NCBI GenBank assembly: GCA_000431515.1
Contig: HF991345.1
Location: 9,876 to 73,875, forward strand
Direction of reading: 5' to 3'
DNA length: 64,000 nt
Source of the DNA: Clostridium sp. CAG:632
Lineage (GTDB): Bacteria > Bacillota > Clostridia > Lachnospirales > Lachnospiraceae
Translations under genes and position numbers: made by a program
The notes under the pieces: generated by a model
The model's input: the letters and a program-made list of their open reading frames with translations, nothing else
Database searches by the model: none
What the model was told of the DNA's origin: nothing
Shown: piece by piece, positions 35,601 through 43,546 of the stretch
How positions within the stretch are numbered: position 1 is the stretch's first letter
Layout: each line of letters opens with the position of its first letter

Positions 35601-35730
35601 AGAACGGATGCTGACGCAGCTCCTGCAGGAAGATCTGACGGAGGGAATCCGGCAGCAGCTTATCGCAGCGGAGAAGAAGCTGGAGCAGATGGAATACGAG
35701 GACGTATTGCGTATTTTGAAGTGTATTTAA
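32638..35730 (+). CDS. Hybrid sensor histidine kinase with receiver and HPt domains (first)
   Basis: About 1030 residues. One membrane segment near 15-40, an extracellular beta domain to ~165, then seven or so membrane helices to ~390, as in 7TM-type sensors. Next come the HisKA H-box MSHEIRTPIN (His near 415), an ATPase domain with NVLNNAVKYTEKG, DTGIGI and GLGMSIV, a receiver with phospho-Asp in FMDHLMPDMDG (~714) and an HPt domain with DVHALKSNAKSIG (~885). It is a multistep phosphorelay on one chain. The output regulator is not next to it. ATG 32638 has GGGGAGG seven bases upstream. Confidence 0.9.
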   Translation: MEPKEFSSRDKRSVILIKGVFWAMVVAWIVLCVLVAMNTHEDFRITDHNCQSFNSGWVLCGDKEIPVQIPGVVEGNSTELRIRNALPMDIDGRTSILLKGLHQDVTVWIDGEIRGVLDNSETRPFGRHTPSAYMIVHLNETDAGKPIEIRYASVTPADAGKLNDIRIGSDVGLIFWMIDSYASDLIFAILLLYTGVVIVFLGIVMRFTGEENPNMNLVYLGTSAIFVAVWMLGEGRLRQFYYGNLSAGELVLWEALFLAPIPMMFYTSRLQERRYNRVYMTASALALIADLTMLALELFSPYDFFDLYPIGWAVIIGSGLVVLVTIIMDFRRGIHRWRLLLGILLLMGCVVMQMWRYEQSAIGIFTNNYISLGMIMFLMLMGISAISSILKQRQEQALAIKANETKTDFLANMSHEIRTPINAMLGFDEMILREESDEQIVEYATNIKKAGGNLLSLINDILDFSKVESGKMEIVNDEYRTSSMLADVINMTYMKAQDKGLSFDIFIGKDIPRVLYGDEMRVKQILTNVLNNAVKYTEKGSVSLGVSFDKLGGTQGRLRISIADTGIGIKPENIGKITEAFQRFDLQHNRSIEGAGLGMSIVSSLLKIMGGKLQVYSTYGKGSDFRIIIPQEIKDATPIGNYQNDYRKGIRKQEAYRELFTAPQAKVLFVDDNFMNLSVVKGLLKKTKIQVGIAESGAACLELTRKNKYDLIFMDHLMPDMDGVETLHRLRNETGNPNQYTMVIALTANAIKGSREYYLEEGFHEYLSKPIEGEKLEELLLKLLPKEYIIPAEESAENVLDYLEKDQGEGTEKQQTATADSCMQELEDMLKQAHIQVAVGYRYAGNSMGQFHWMIMLFAENFEKAYQKLQGYYIKKQEDMYTIDVHALKSNAKSIGANQLYQLAWEHEQQSRAGNWNYVREHWDELSREWLCVVNGILNYIGENPVELSEVAVTEESDEGENYELTPAQRMLLDNCISLIEDYDADSAERMLTQLLQEDLTEGIRQQLIAAEKKLEQMEYEDVLRILKCI

Positions 35731-35749
35731 CGGGGAATCCATTGCATTC

Positions 35750-35778
35750 TTGACAATCAGAAGAGGAATGCATACAAT
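35750..35778 (+). promoter_or_regulatory. Promoter of the B12 locus
   Basis: TTGACA at 35750-35755, 17 bases, TACAAT at 35773-35778, immediately before the cobalamin riboswitch. Confidence 0.75.
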
Positions 35779-35811
35779 GAAAGCATTGAAAATGTCATAG
35801 TTCTGTAAACC

Positions 35812-35963
35812 TTGTGGTCGGAGGCGGGAGCCTTCGTTTAAAGGAACCGGGTGAGAAGCCGGACTGTTAATCCCAGCCGTAATGGGGACGAGGAAGCCAT
35901 GGATGCCACTGGAGCAATAGCTCCGGGAAGGCGGCTTCAGTAGGAAGAACCAGAGTCGGAACA
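35812..35963 (+). ncRNA. Cobalamin (B12) riboswitch
   Basis: The 150-base leader contains the B12-box elements in order: GGTGAGAAGCCGGACTG near 35850, CCCAGCC with a following GGGGACGAGGAAGCC, the conserved GCCACTG at 35905-35911, the GCTCCGGGAAGG segment, and AGTCGGAACAC near the 3' end. An intrinsic terminator follows within 30 bases. When adenosyl- or other cobalamin is plentiful, downstream transcription should stop. This ties the genes after 36099 to corrinoid uptake. Exact edges are approximate. Confidence 0.88.
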
Positions 35964-35988
35964 CAATACATGAGGGAGGAATCGGGAG

Positions 35989-36019
35989 AATATCTTTAGG
36001 CAAGAAGATGTTTATTTTT
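35989..36019 (+). terminator. Expression-platform terminator of the B12 riboswitch
   Basis: AATATCTT at 35989-35996 pairs with AAGATGTT at 36005-36012 and is followed by TATTTTTG. It sits between the aptamer and the first gene. Confidence 0.6.
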
Positions 36020-36098
36020 GTTGTCATAATTTCTCAGGGTCATTCAGATTATTCAGGATACGACAGGTTCATAAAAACAAGAAAAGGAGAAATGAAAC

Positions 36099-38024
36099 AT
36101 GGCAAACAAGATGAAAAAGCTGGCAGCAATGCTTGTAGCGGTTGCAATGGTGCTTACATTGTTCCCGTCAAGTGTATTTGCCGCAGATGAGCATGCAGAT
36201 GAAGTGCATGTAATTGTTGAAAACACGACCTATGCAAAGACAGCAGGTGCCCCATGGGAAGGCAGAGCTGTAGATACCTGGGTAAAGATCAATGCAGACA
36301 GTACAGGAATCTCTGTATTAAAGGAAGCCGTCGGAGAGGCTAATGTAACGGTAACATCGAGTTCGTATGGAAGTTTTATTTCAGCCATTAAAGGAATTAC
36401 CAGTGGAGATGGCGGAGATACTTCTATCGGTTATAATCCGGCAGGCTGGTTGTATCTTCTTAATGATACAATGGCAAACTTTGGTATTGACGGATGTACG
36501 GTAGCAGCCGGGACCTTAAGTGCCGGAGATGAGCTGTCATTCGAGTACTCACTGACCGGCGGTTCCGATATCGGATATGACTGGCAGGATACAGAGAAAA
36601 AGGCGTTAAAGGATCTGACAGTCAGTGATGGTATTTTATCTCCTGCATTCAGTTCCTCCGTTACCTCTTATACGCTGACGGTTCCGGCAGGTGTAAGCAG
36701 TGTAGTACTTTCACCGGAAGCAGAGAATAAGACAGAGACCGTGACTATTACCGCAGGTGGAACTACTTATAAGAGAGCCATGAGTATTCCGGTAGTCAAT
36801 GGTACGAAGATCACGATCACCAGCAGCAACGGTACCGATCAGACAGTATACAATGTCTATATGAAGCAGGATCAGGGATATACTGCAGACACAATGCGCA
36901 AAGGAGTTCTTTCCGTTCTGGATCAGAGCCTGAATGATACGACCTGCGCATATGGCAATGAGTGGGCAGTACTTGCACTGGCAAGGGATGGTGCATTAAG
37001 CAGGGAAAAGGCAGCAGCCTATTATGCCAGCGTAGAAGCAACTGTAAAAGAACTAAAGAGTGATAAATTAGATTCCACCTATGCAACCACAAATGCAAGA
37101 GTTGCACTGGCGATCAGTGCGATCGGCGAGGATCCACAGAAGGTAGCCGGTTATAACCTGTTGCAGCCGCTTGCCAATATGGATTATATTAACGGACAGG
37201 GCGTGAATGCTGCCGCATATGCATTGCTGGCATTTGATGCAAAGCAGTATGAGATTCCGACCGCAAAGGCAGGAGAAACTCAGACAACCAGAGAAGGACT
37301 GATCCGGAAGATTTTGGATGCACAGTTATCGGATGGCGGCTGGGATTATTCCGAAGTCGGTGCAGATCCGGATATGACAGCTATGGTTCTGCAGGCACTG
37401 GCTCCGTATTGCAGCTCTGATACAGCGGTCCGGACGGCAGTGGATAAAGGACTTTCCGCACTTTCTGCAATTCAAAATCCGGATGGCACTTATTCCAGCT
37501 GGGGATATGTTTCCTCTTACAGTCTGGCACAGGTGCTGACAGCATTATCGATCTTAAAGGTAGACCCGCTGACCGATAGCCGGTTTATTAAGAATGGACG
37601 GACTGTGATCGACGCATTGGGAGACTTCTATGTGCCGGGTGCAGGCTTTAAGGGTAATATCGATGATACAGCAGTAGCCGCAGGTGCAAATGTACAGGCT
37701 GCTTATGCATTAGTTGCATATCATCGCTATGTAGAAGGCAAGAATTCATTATATGATATGCGTGATGCGAAGAAAGAGGAAGCTCCGACAACAACGGAGA
37801 CAACGACCGAAGCTACAACGGAAGCCACCACAGCAGCCACGACAGCGTCAGCTACAACTGCTGTAGCCACTACAGCAGCCACTGAGGCAACGACTGCTTC
37901 CGGAGCAAAGGATGTGAAGACACCGACAACCGGAGATGCTGCACCGGTAGCTGTTATCGTACTTCTGATGGCAGCTTCTATGGCAGGTGTCGTAATTATA
38001 GGTAAGAAAAAAGCACAGAGATAA
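36099..38024 (+). CDS. Cell-surface protein with DUF4430 and alpha/alpha-barrel domains; candidate corrinoid-binding protein
   Basis: 641 residues. Signal peptide to about AAD at 30; a DUF4430 domain ~35-160 (GWLYLLNDTMANFG, LSAGDELSFEYSL); a cadherin-like beta-sandwich ~165-252; an alpha/alpha barrel of prenyltransferase-like repeats ~258-550 (LDAQLSDGGWDYS, IQNPDGTYSSW); a Thr-rich stalk; then KTPTTGD, a membrane helix and KKKAQR, a sortase-like wall anchor. Animal intrinsic factor and transcobalamin are built from an alpha/alpha barrel plus a DUF4430-like domain and bind B12. The riboswitch upstream and ECF genes downstream fit a corrinoid-capture role; binding itself is inferred. AAAGGAG precedes the ATG. 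Confidence 0.78.
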   Translation: MANKMKKLAAMLVAVAMVLTLFPSSVFAADEHADEVHVIVENTTYAKTAGAPWEGRAVDTWVKINADSTGISVLKEAVGEANVTVTSSSYGSFISAIKGITSGDGGDTSIGYNPAGWLYLLNDTMANFGIDGCTVAAGTLSAGDELSFEYSLTGGSDIGYDWQDTEKKALKDLTVSDGILSPAFSSSVTSYTLTVPAGVSSVVLSPEAENKTETVTITAGGTTYKRAMSIPVVNGTKITITSSNGTDQTVYNVYMKQDQGYTADTMRKGVLSVLDQSLNDTTCAYGNEWAVLALARDGALSREKAAAYYASVEATVKELKSDKLDSTYATTNARVALAISAIGEDPQKVAGYNLLQPLANMDYINGQGVNAAAYALLAFDAKQYEIPTAKAGETQTTREGLIRKILDAQLSDGGWDYSEVGADPDMTAMVLQALAPYCSSDTAVRTAVDKGLSALSAIQNPDGTYSSWGYVSSYSLAQVLTALSILKVDPLTDSRFIKNGRTVIDALGDFYVPGAGFKGNIDDTAVAAGANVQAAYALVAYHRYVEGKNSLYDMRDAKKEEAPTTTETTTEATTEATTAATTASATTAVATTAATEATTASGAKDVKTPTTGDAAPVAVIVLLMAASMAGVVIIGKKKAQR

Positions 38025-38077
38025 GTGTAGAAACAGATATAGGATAAAAGATATAGAATAAAACAGGAGGCTGTACA

Positions 38078-38908
38078 ATGATTCAGTGGATGAAGGACCA
38101 TAAAAAATACTTGATCGGTGCCGGAGTGATTCTGCTGATATTATTGGCAGCCTTCTTTTTCGGTGGAAATAACGGAAAGAATGGCAGCTCTGCAGACGGA
38201 ACGGAGGAACGGGTAAGTGAAAGCACCGGGAGTTCGGAAGGGAAAGCTACAGCAACAACAAATTCCGGAAAAACGCAGGAACCGACAGAGACCGGTTCGT
38301 CTGAGGCAGGACAGAAAGAGGAAGCCTCAGCATCGGACAGGAAGAATCCGTCAGCAACGTCTGAGGGACGGGAGACCGGAGAGAGATCAACGGATTCTAC
38401 ACATGGAGAGAATACTGCAGCATCGACAGCCGGAACAAGTGAAACATCGACAGCCGGAACAACACGGACAGAGGCTCCGACAACGACCGAGACACCTACA
38501 ACAACTGAGGCACCGACTCCTACTTATAGTTGTACAATTCAGATTTCCTGTGCAACGATCCTGAATCATATGGATAGTCTGAAACCGGAGAAGGCAGGAC
38601 TGATTCCTGCAGACGGAGTGATCTTATCTGCCAGAACCGTGACCTTTACGGAGGGAGAGACCGTATATGATGTTCTGCGCCGGGCCTGCCGGGATGCAGG
38701 AGTTCCGCTGGATGCTGTTTATTCACCGGCATATGGCACTGCCTATGTAAAGGGAATCAATAATATTTATGAGTTCGATTGCGGCAATCTGTCCGGTTGG
38801 AAATACTGTGTAAACGGAGTATATCCAAACTATGGATGTTCTGCCTATGTGTTAAAAGAAGGGGATGTGATTCAGTGGAATTACACCTGTGATATGAATG
38901 ATCTGTAA
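38078..38908 (+). CDS. Membrane-anchored DUF4430 domain protein
   Basis: 276 residues: an N-terminal membrane segment (~10-28), a long low-complexity Ser/Thr/Glu/Gly linker (~30-150) rich in TAGTSETSTAGT-like repeats, and a C-terminal DUF4430 domain (~155-276) with VYDVLRRACRDAG, GNLSGWKYCVNGVYPNYGC and LKEGDVIQWNYT. The topology suits a short arm held on the outer membrane face that could pass a ligand from the wall protein upstream to the transporter downstream. The gene is 53 bases after that protein with AGGAGG before its ATG. Handover is inferred from order and domains. Confidence 0.78.
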   Translation: MIQWMKDHKKYLIGAGVILLILLAAFFFGGNNGKNGSSADGTEERVSESTGSSEGKATATTNSGKTQEPTETGSSEAGQKEEASASDRKNPSATSEGRETGERSTDSTHGENTAASTAGTSETSTAGTTRTEAPTTTETPTTTEAPTPTYSCTIQISCATILNHMDSLKPEKAGLIPADGVILSARTVTFTEGETVYDVLRRACRDAGVPLDAVYSPAYGTAYVKGINNIYEFDCGNLSGWKYCVNGVYPNYGCSAYVLKEGDVIQWNYTCDMNDL

Positions 38909-38925
38909 TAGATAATGGAGAATAT

Positions 38926-39819
38926 ATGAAAGATGCTTTTTCAAACTACCATCCAATTGTAAATCTGACTTATTTTCTGATGGTTCTTGGTTGCGCATCG
39001 TTGCTCAGACATCCTGTTTGTCTGGGAATTGCTCTGGTTTCATCTACGATTTATGCATCAGTATTGACGGGAAAAGAGAATCTGATACGGATTATAAAAG
39101 GTATGCTGCCGATGTCAGTCATGATCATCATCATAAACCCGCTGGTAAATCATCAGGGGGTAACGATTCTCGGATACTTCAGGAGCGGTAACCCATTTAC
39201 ATTGGAAGCATGTATCTATGGATTTGCCGCTGCTGCCATTATCTGGTCTCTCGTGCAATGGTTTGTATGCTGGAACCGGATTATGACAACGGAGAAGCTG
39301 ATCTATCTGTTTGGCAGGCTCATGCCGGCTCTGAGTCTTGTAGTCTCTATGAGTCTTCGGTTTGTGCCAAGATATCAGCGACAGCTGCACAAAATCATGG
39401 ATGCACAGAAGCAATTGGGAAAATTCGGGAAAGGTGCCGGAGTGATCTCACGGTTAAAGCTGAGTATCCGGGTGCTGTCGATCATGACGACCTGGGCGAT
39501 CGAGCATGCGGTAGAAACTGCACAGTCGATGAAAGGACGCGGCTATGGCCTTCCGGGACGGACTGCATTCTCTATCTATCGATGGCAGGCGCGGGATACC
39601 CGGCTGTTTATATTTGAACTGGTTCTGGGAGTGTCCGTACTGATTGGCGGGATCCGCGGAAGCTTTCAATGGAGTTGGATGCCGATAATGTCAAGTCTGC
39701 ATATTACGGTGGAAAACGGACTGATATTCGGCAGTTATCTGTTGCTGACATTGTTACCGGCCGGCTTGAATGGGAAGGAGGAAATGGAATGGAAGAAATC
39801 CTGCGAGTCGAACAATTAA
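38926..39819 (+). CDS. ECF transporter transmembrane component (EcfT/CbiQ family)
   Basis: 297 residues with five to six membrane segments. The cytoplasmic coupling helices are recognisable: MSLRFVPRYQRQL near 143 and the Ala-Arg-Gly type motif QSMKGRGYG near 204. EcfT joins the ATPases to the substrate-specific S-component. It starts 17 bases after the DUF4430 protein and its end overlaps the next gene by 31 bases, indicating one operon under the B12 riboswitch. Confidence 0.88.
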   Translation: MKDAFSNYHPIVNLTYFLMVLGCASLLRHPVCLGIALVSSTIYASVLTGKENLIRIIKGMLPMSVMIIIINPLVNHQGVTILGYFRSGNPFTLEACIYGFAAAAIIWSLVQWFVCWNRIMTTEKLIYLFGRLMPALSLVVSMSLRFVPRYQRQLHKIMDAQKQLGKFGKGAGVISRLKLSIRVLSIMTTWAIEHAVETAQSMKGRGYGLPGRTAFSIYRWQARDTRLFIFELVLGVSVLIGGIRGSFQWSWMPIMSSLHITVENGLIFGSYLLLTLLPAGLNGKEEMEWKKSCESNN

Positions 39820-42275
39820 ATTTCTCATATTCCACGGAATCCGCACCGGTATTAAAGGATCTATCGCTTTCAATCGGTGTGGGTGAGTTTCTGGTGCTAT
39901 GCGGTGCCTCCGGATGTGGTAAAACAACATTGCTGAAGCAACTGAAACCGGAGATCGCTCCTTATGGCATGAGAGCGGGAGAAGTCTATTTCCATGATCA
40001 TCCGCTATGGCAGATGGATCCTGCGGAAACAACCGGAATCGGTTATGTGGGACAGAACCCGGAGGATGGCATTGTGACGGATAAGGTCTGGCATGAATTG
40101 GCATTTGGTCTGGAAAGTCTGGGGATGAAGAACGAGATCATCCGGAAACGCGTGGCGGAGATGAGCCAGTTTTTCGGTATCCAGGGATGGTTCCATCAGG
40201 ATACGGACAGTCTCTCCGGAGGACAGAAACAATTGCTGAATCTTGCATCCGTAATGGTAATGCAGCCGGAGATCCTGTTATTGGATGAGCCGACCGGTCA
40301 GATGGATCCGATTGCAGCGACAGAGTTCCTGACGATCCTTGGGAGAATTCATCGGGAGCTGGGTACAACGATCGTATTGACCGAGCATCGGCTGGAGGAG
40401 GTTCTCGGATATTGCACCCGGATGCTGATCATGGAAGATGGAGGCATACGTCTGGATGGAAGACCGGAAACGGTGGCACAGCAGTTGGGAACAGAGGGTG
40501 CGATCTTATACGAGGCAATGCCGGCGCCGATTCGTCTGTTCCGGGCGCTGGACGGGCAGGGAAGCTGTCCGTTATCGGTAGGAGAAGGGCGGAACTGGTT
40601 CGACGAATACTGGAAGAAACATCAGCCGGAAACCGTAAATTATGCAGTTGACAGAACGCTGCCAAGGGAGTCGGACATAACCGCTCCGGATATTGTAAAG
40701 ACATCCGTAATACGGATTCAGAATCTGTATTTCAGATATGAGAAGCAGGGCAGAGAGATTCTGGAAGATCTGTCATTGGATATTTATAAAGGAGAAATGC
40801 TGGCAATCATGGGCGGAAACGGAAGCGGCAAAACAACGCTCCTATCTCTTTTGACCGGAAACAGACATGCACAGAAGGGGACGATCCGTTATCCGGGAAA
40901 TGAGAAACCAAAAATGGTCTTGCTTCCGCAGAATCCGCAGCTTCTTTTTGTAGAGGAAACCGTGGAAAAGGAACTAAAAGACATGCTGGAGCGTGGAAAT
41001 CCGGAGTCGGAGGACCGGATGCAGTCGCTGATTCGGTTGTGCAGGCTGGAGGGATTGCTTAAACGTCATCCTTATGATATTTCCGGTGGAGAGCAGCAAC
41101 GTCTGGCATTGGCAAAGGTGCTGATGGCGGAGCCTGAGATTCTGTTGATGGATGAGCCGACCAAAGGACTGGATGCCGGCTTCAAAAAGCTGTTTGCCGG
41201 GATTCTGGCAGAGCTGAAGAACAAAGGATGTACGATCATAATGGTCAGTCATGATGTGGAATTTTGTGCGGAATATGCCGACCGATGTGTGTTAATGTTT
41301 GACGGCCGGCTGGTGGCGGATGGTACCGCAGGAGAATTCTTTGCCGAGAATCATTTCTATACAACAACCACAAACCGGATGGTCCGCGGACATCTTCCGA
41401 ATGCGGTTACAGTGGAAGATGTATTACGGGTGTTTGGAAGACAGCCGTCCGGTACCGGAAGTCCGGATGAAACCGGAGGACCATCTGCAACGCAGGATAC
41501 AATACCGGATACAGCACCGAAGCCGGAGAAAAGAGACGACAGGGAGATACGGTATATGGACTGCAGAAGCGGCTTCGGGTCTGTGAAAGATACGAAGGGA
41601 ATCTATATAGTATCCAGACTATCGTTTCTCTTGATTCCGGTCACAATTTATCTTGGTGTGCATATATTTGATGATCAGAAATATCTGTTTATTGCGCTGC
41701 TGGTACTGTTAGAGTGTATGATACCGTTTTTTGCCGGATTTGAGGGGAGAAAACCACCGGTATCAAAAATAGTTTTGCTGGCAGTATTGTGTGCGATCGG
41801 TGTGGCGGGAAGAGTTGCATTTGCGATGCTTCCGCAGTTTAAGCCCGTAACGGCAGTGACGATCATTGCCGGAGCGGTGTTTGGCGGAGAAGCGGGATTT
41901 ATGGTAGGAGCACTTACGATGCTAGTATCCAATATGCTGTTCGGTCAAGGGCCGTGGACACCGTGGCAGATGGCGGCAATGGGCTTGATCGGATTATTGG
42001 CCGGAGTTTTGTTTTCTAAAGCTTCGCGTCCAAACGTGGTATTGCTATGTATCTATGGATTTCTGGCGGCGGTGATCCTCTATGGAGGGATCATGAATCC
42101 GGCATCTGCAGTAATGGCGGGAATTCCTTTAAATCTATCGGTATTACTGGCTTACTGGGCATCCGGGTTCCCACTGGATCTGGTTCATGGTGTTGCAACG
42201 ATTCTGTTTCTTGCGATCGGAGCGGTACCATTGATAAAAAAACTGGAACGTGCGAAGCTGAAGTTCGGGTTGTAG
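39789..42275 (+). CDS. Fused ECF transporter: two EcfA ATPases and a C-terminal S-component
   Basis: About 828 residues that join three parts normally encoded separately. ATPase 1: Walker A GASGCGKT near 40, signature LSGGQKQ, Walker B LLLDEPTGQMDP. ATPase 2: GGNGSGKT near 346, signature ISGGEQQR, LLMDEPTKGLD. From about residue 630 to the end there are five to six membrane helices (LLECMIPFFAGFE, AGAVFGGEAGFMVGALTMLVSNMLFG), as in ECF S-components. With EcfT this gives a whole transporter in two genes. Cobalamin is the likely substrate because of the riboswitch. ATG 39789 has AAGGAGG seven bases upstream; the open frame extends further back inside ecfT. Confidence 0.85.
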   Translation: MEEILRVEQLNFSYSTESAPVLKDLSLSIGVGEFLVLCGASGCGKTTLLKQLKPEIAPYGMRAGEVYFHDHPLWQMDPAETTGIGYVGQNPEDGIVTDKVWHELAFGLESLGMKNEIIRKRVAEMSQFFGIQGWFHQDTDSLSGGQKQLLNLASVMVMQPEILLLDEPTGQMDPIAATEFLTILGRIHRELGTTIVLTEHRLEEVLGYCTRMLIMEDGGIRLDGRPETVAQQLGTEGAILYEAMPAPIRLFRALDGQGSCPLSVGEGRNWFDEYWKKHQPETVNYAVDRTLPRESDITAPDIVKTSVIRIQNLYFRYEKQGREILEDLSLDIYKGEMLAIMGGNGSGKTTLLSLLTGNRHAQKGTIRYPGNEKPKMVLLPQNPQLLFVEETVEKELKDMLERGNPESEDRMQSLIRLCRLEGLLKRHPYDISGGEQQRLALAKVLMAEPEILLMDEPTKGLDAGFKKLFAGILAELKNKGCTIIMVSHDVEFCAEYADRCVLMFDGRLVADGTAGEFFAENHFYTTTTNRMVRGHLPNAVTVEDVLRVFGRQPSGTGSPDETGGPSATQDTIPDTAPKPEKRDDREIRYMDCRSGFGSVKDTKGIYIVSRLSFLLIPVTIYLGVHIFDDQKYLFIALLVLLECMIPFFAGFEGRKPPVSKIVLLAVLCAIGVAGRVAFAMLPQFKPVTAVTIIAGAVFGGEAGFMVGALTMLVSNMLFGQGPWTPWQMAAMGLIGLLAGVLFSKASRPNVVLLCIYGFLAAVILYGGIMNPASAVMAGIPLNLSVLLAYWASGFPLDLVHGVATILFLAIGAVPLIKKLERAKLKFGL

Positions 42276-42346
42276 TTCCGGAGGAATTGTTATATTATAT
42301 AGGGAATACCGACGAAAAACGAGTTTGAAAGAAGGGGTTTGAACGT

Positions 42347-43546
42347 ATGACAGAGCTGCTGGTGCGTTTATTTGTAAAGAATCGGGAACAGATACAGAAT
42401 GAAAAAGTGCGGACTTCCTATGGAAAGATGGCAGGATGGGTAGGCATATTCTGCAATGTGATGCTGTTTGCCGGGAAGATGATCATCGGTCTGATTTCCG
42501 GGAGCGTAGCTATCTCAGCAGATGCCGTCAACAACCTGTCTGACGCATCCTCGAATATTATCAGCCTGCTTGGCTTTAAGATGGGAAGCAAGCCGGCAGA
42601 TCAGGGGCACCCTTACGGGCATGCCCGGTATGAGTATCTGTCCGGTCTGTTTGTATCGGTATTGATTCTTGTAATCGGTGTAGAATTATTGCGAACCAGT
42701 ATTCAGAAGGTACGGAATCCGGAACCGGTGGAATTTAACCTGATCATGGGAATTATTCTGGCGACATCGATCCTGGTGAAGCTTTGGATGGCGGTGTTTA
42801 ACCGGTCCATTGGCAGACGTATTTCATCAGAAACCCTGATCGCAACCGCAGCGGACAGCCGGAATGATGTGATTACGACACTGGCGGTTCTATGTGCCAG
42901 CCTGATTTCTAAGTACAGTAATTGGAATCTGGATGGCTGGATGGGAATTCTGGTCGCACTGTTTATTCTGTATAGCGGCGTGGGTCTGGTAAAGGATACC
43001 TTGGATCCGTTATTGGGCAAGGCTCCGGATCCGGCACTGGTAGAACGGATCCAGAAGAAAATAATGTCTTATGAGGGAGTGCTTGGAACACATGATCTGA
43101 TGATACATGACTATGGTCCGGGACGGTTGTTTGCCAGTGTTCATGTGGAGATGGCAGCAGAAGAGGATCCATTAAAGAGTCATGATATCATTGATACGAT
43201 CGAGAGGGATTTCCTCGAGCAGGATAATCTGAACATGATCATTCATTACGATCCGATCGTAACTAAGGACGAACAGGTAGGAAATTTAAGAAAATGGCTG
43301 AGCAGCCATGTGCAGAAGATAGATGAACGGCTGACGATTCATGATCTCCGGATAATCCCGGGTCAGATGCAGACGAAGATGATTTTTGATTGTGTTGTGC
43401 CACATGAGTTTTATATGAGTGATGAGGAGTTAATACAACAGATCCAGGCAATGGTATCGGAAGAATATCCGGGATATCATTGTATGATCACGATCGATAA
43501 AGACTTTGCGGCAATGCCACATCAGAAAGAAGGCGGAGAAGCATGA
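42347..43546 (+). CDS. Cation diffusion facilitator (CDF) metal transporter
   Basis: 399 residues. Six membrane helices lie in the first ~220 residues. Metal-site motifs are SADAVNNLSDASSN near 60 and TAADSRNDVITT near 165 (the D-x-x-x-D / D-x-x-x-D pairs of CDF exporters), and HPYGHARYEY is the typical loop. A cytoplasmic domain follows, with a longer than usual tail holding a second ferredoxin-like segment. It exports zinc, iron or manganese by proton antiport; the metal is not fixed by sequence. Its stop overlaps the ATG of the FliB-like gene. Confidence 0.9.
   Translation: MTELLVRLFVKNREQIQNEKVRTSYGKMAGWVGIFCNVMLFAGKMIIGLISGSVAISADAVNNLSDASSNIISLLGFKMGSKPADQGHPYGHARYEYLSGLFVSVLILVIGVELLRTSIQKVRNPEPVEFNLIMGIILATSILVKLWMAVFNRSIGRRISSETLIATAADSRNDVITTLAVLCASLISKYSNWNLDGWMGILVALFILYSGVGLVKDTLDPLLGKAPDPALVERIQKKIMSYEGVLGTHDLMIHDYGPGRLFASVHVEMAAEEDPLKSHDIIDTIERDFLEQDNLNMIIHYDPIVTKDEQVGNLRKWLSSHVQKIDERLTIHDLRIIPGQMQTKMIFDCVVPHEFYMSDEELIQQIQAMVSEEYPGYHCMITIDKDFAAMPHQKEGGEA

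Noticed and set aside
37780..37910. Microsatellite-like ACA/GCC repeats
   Set aside because: They are the Thr/Ala-rich stalk of the surface protein, in frame, and not a separate repeat element.
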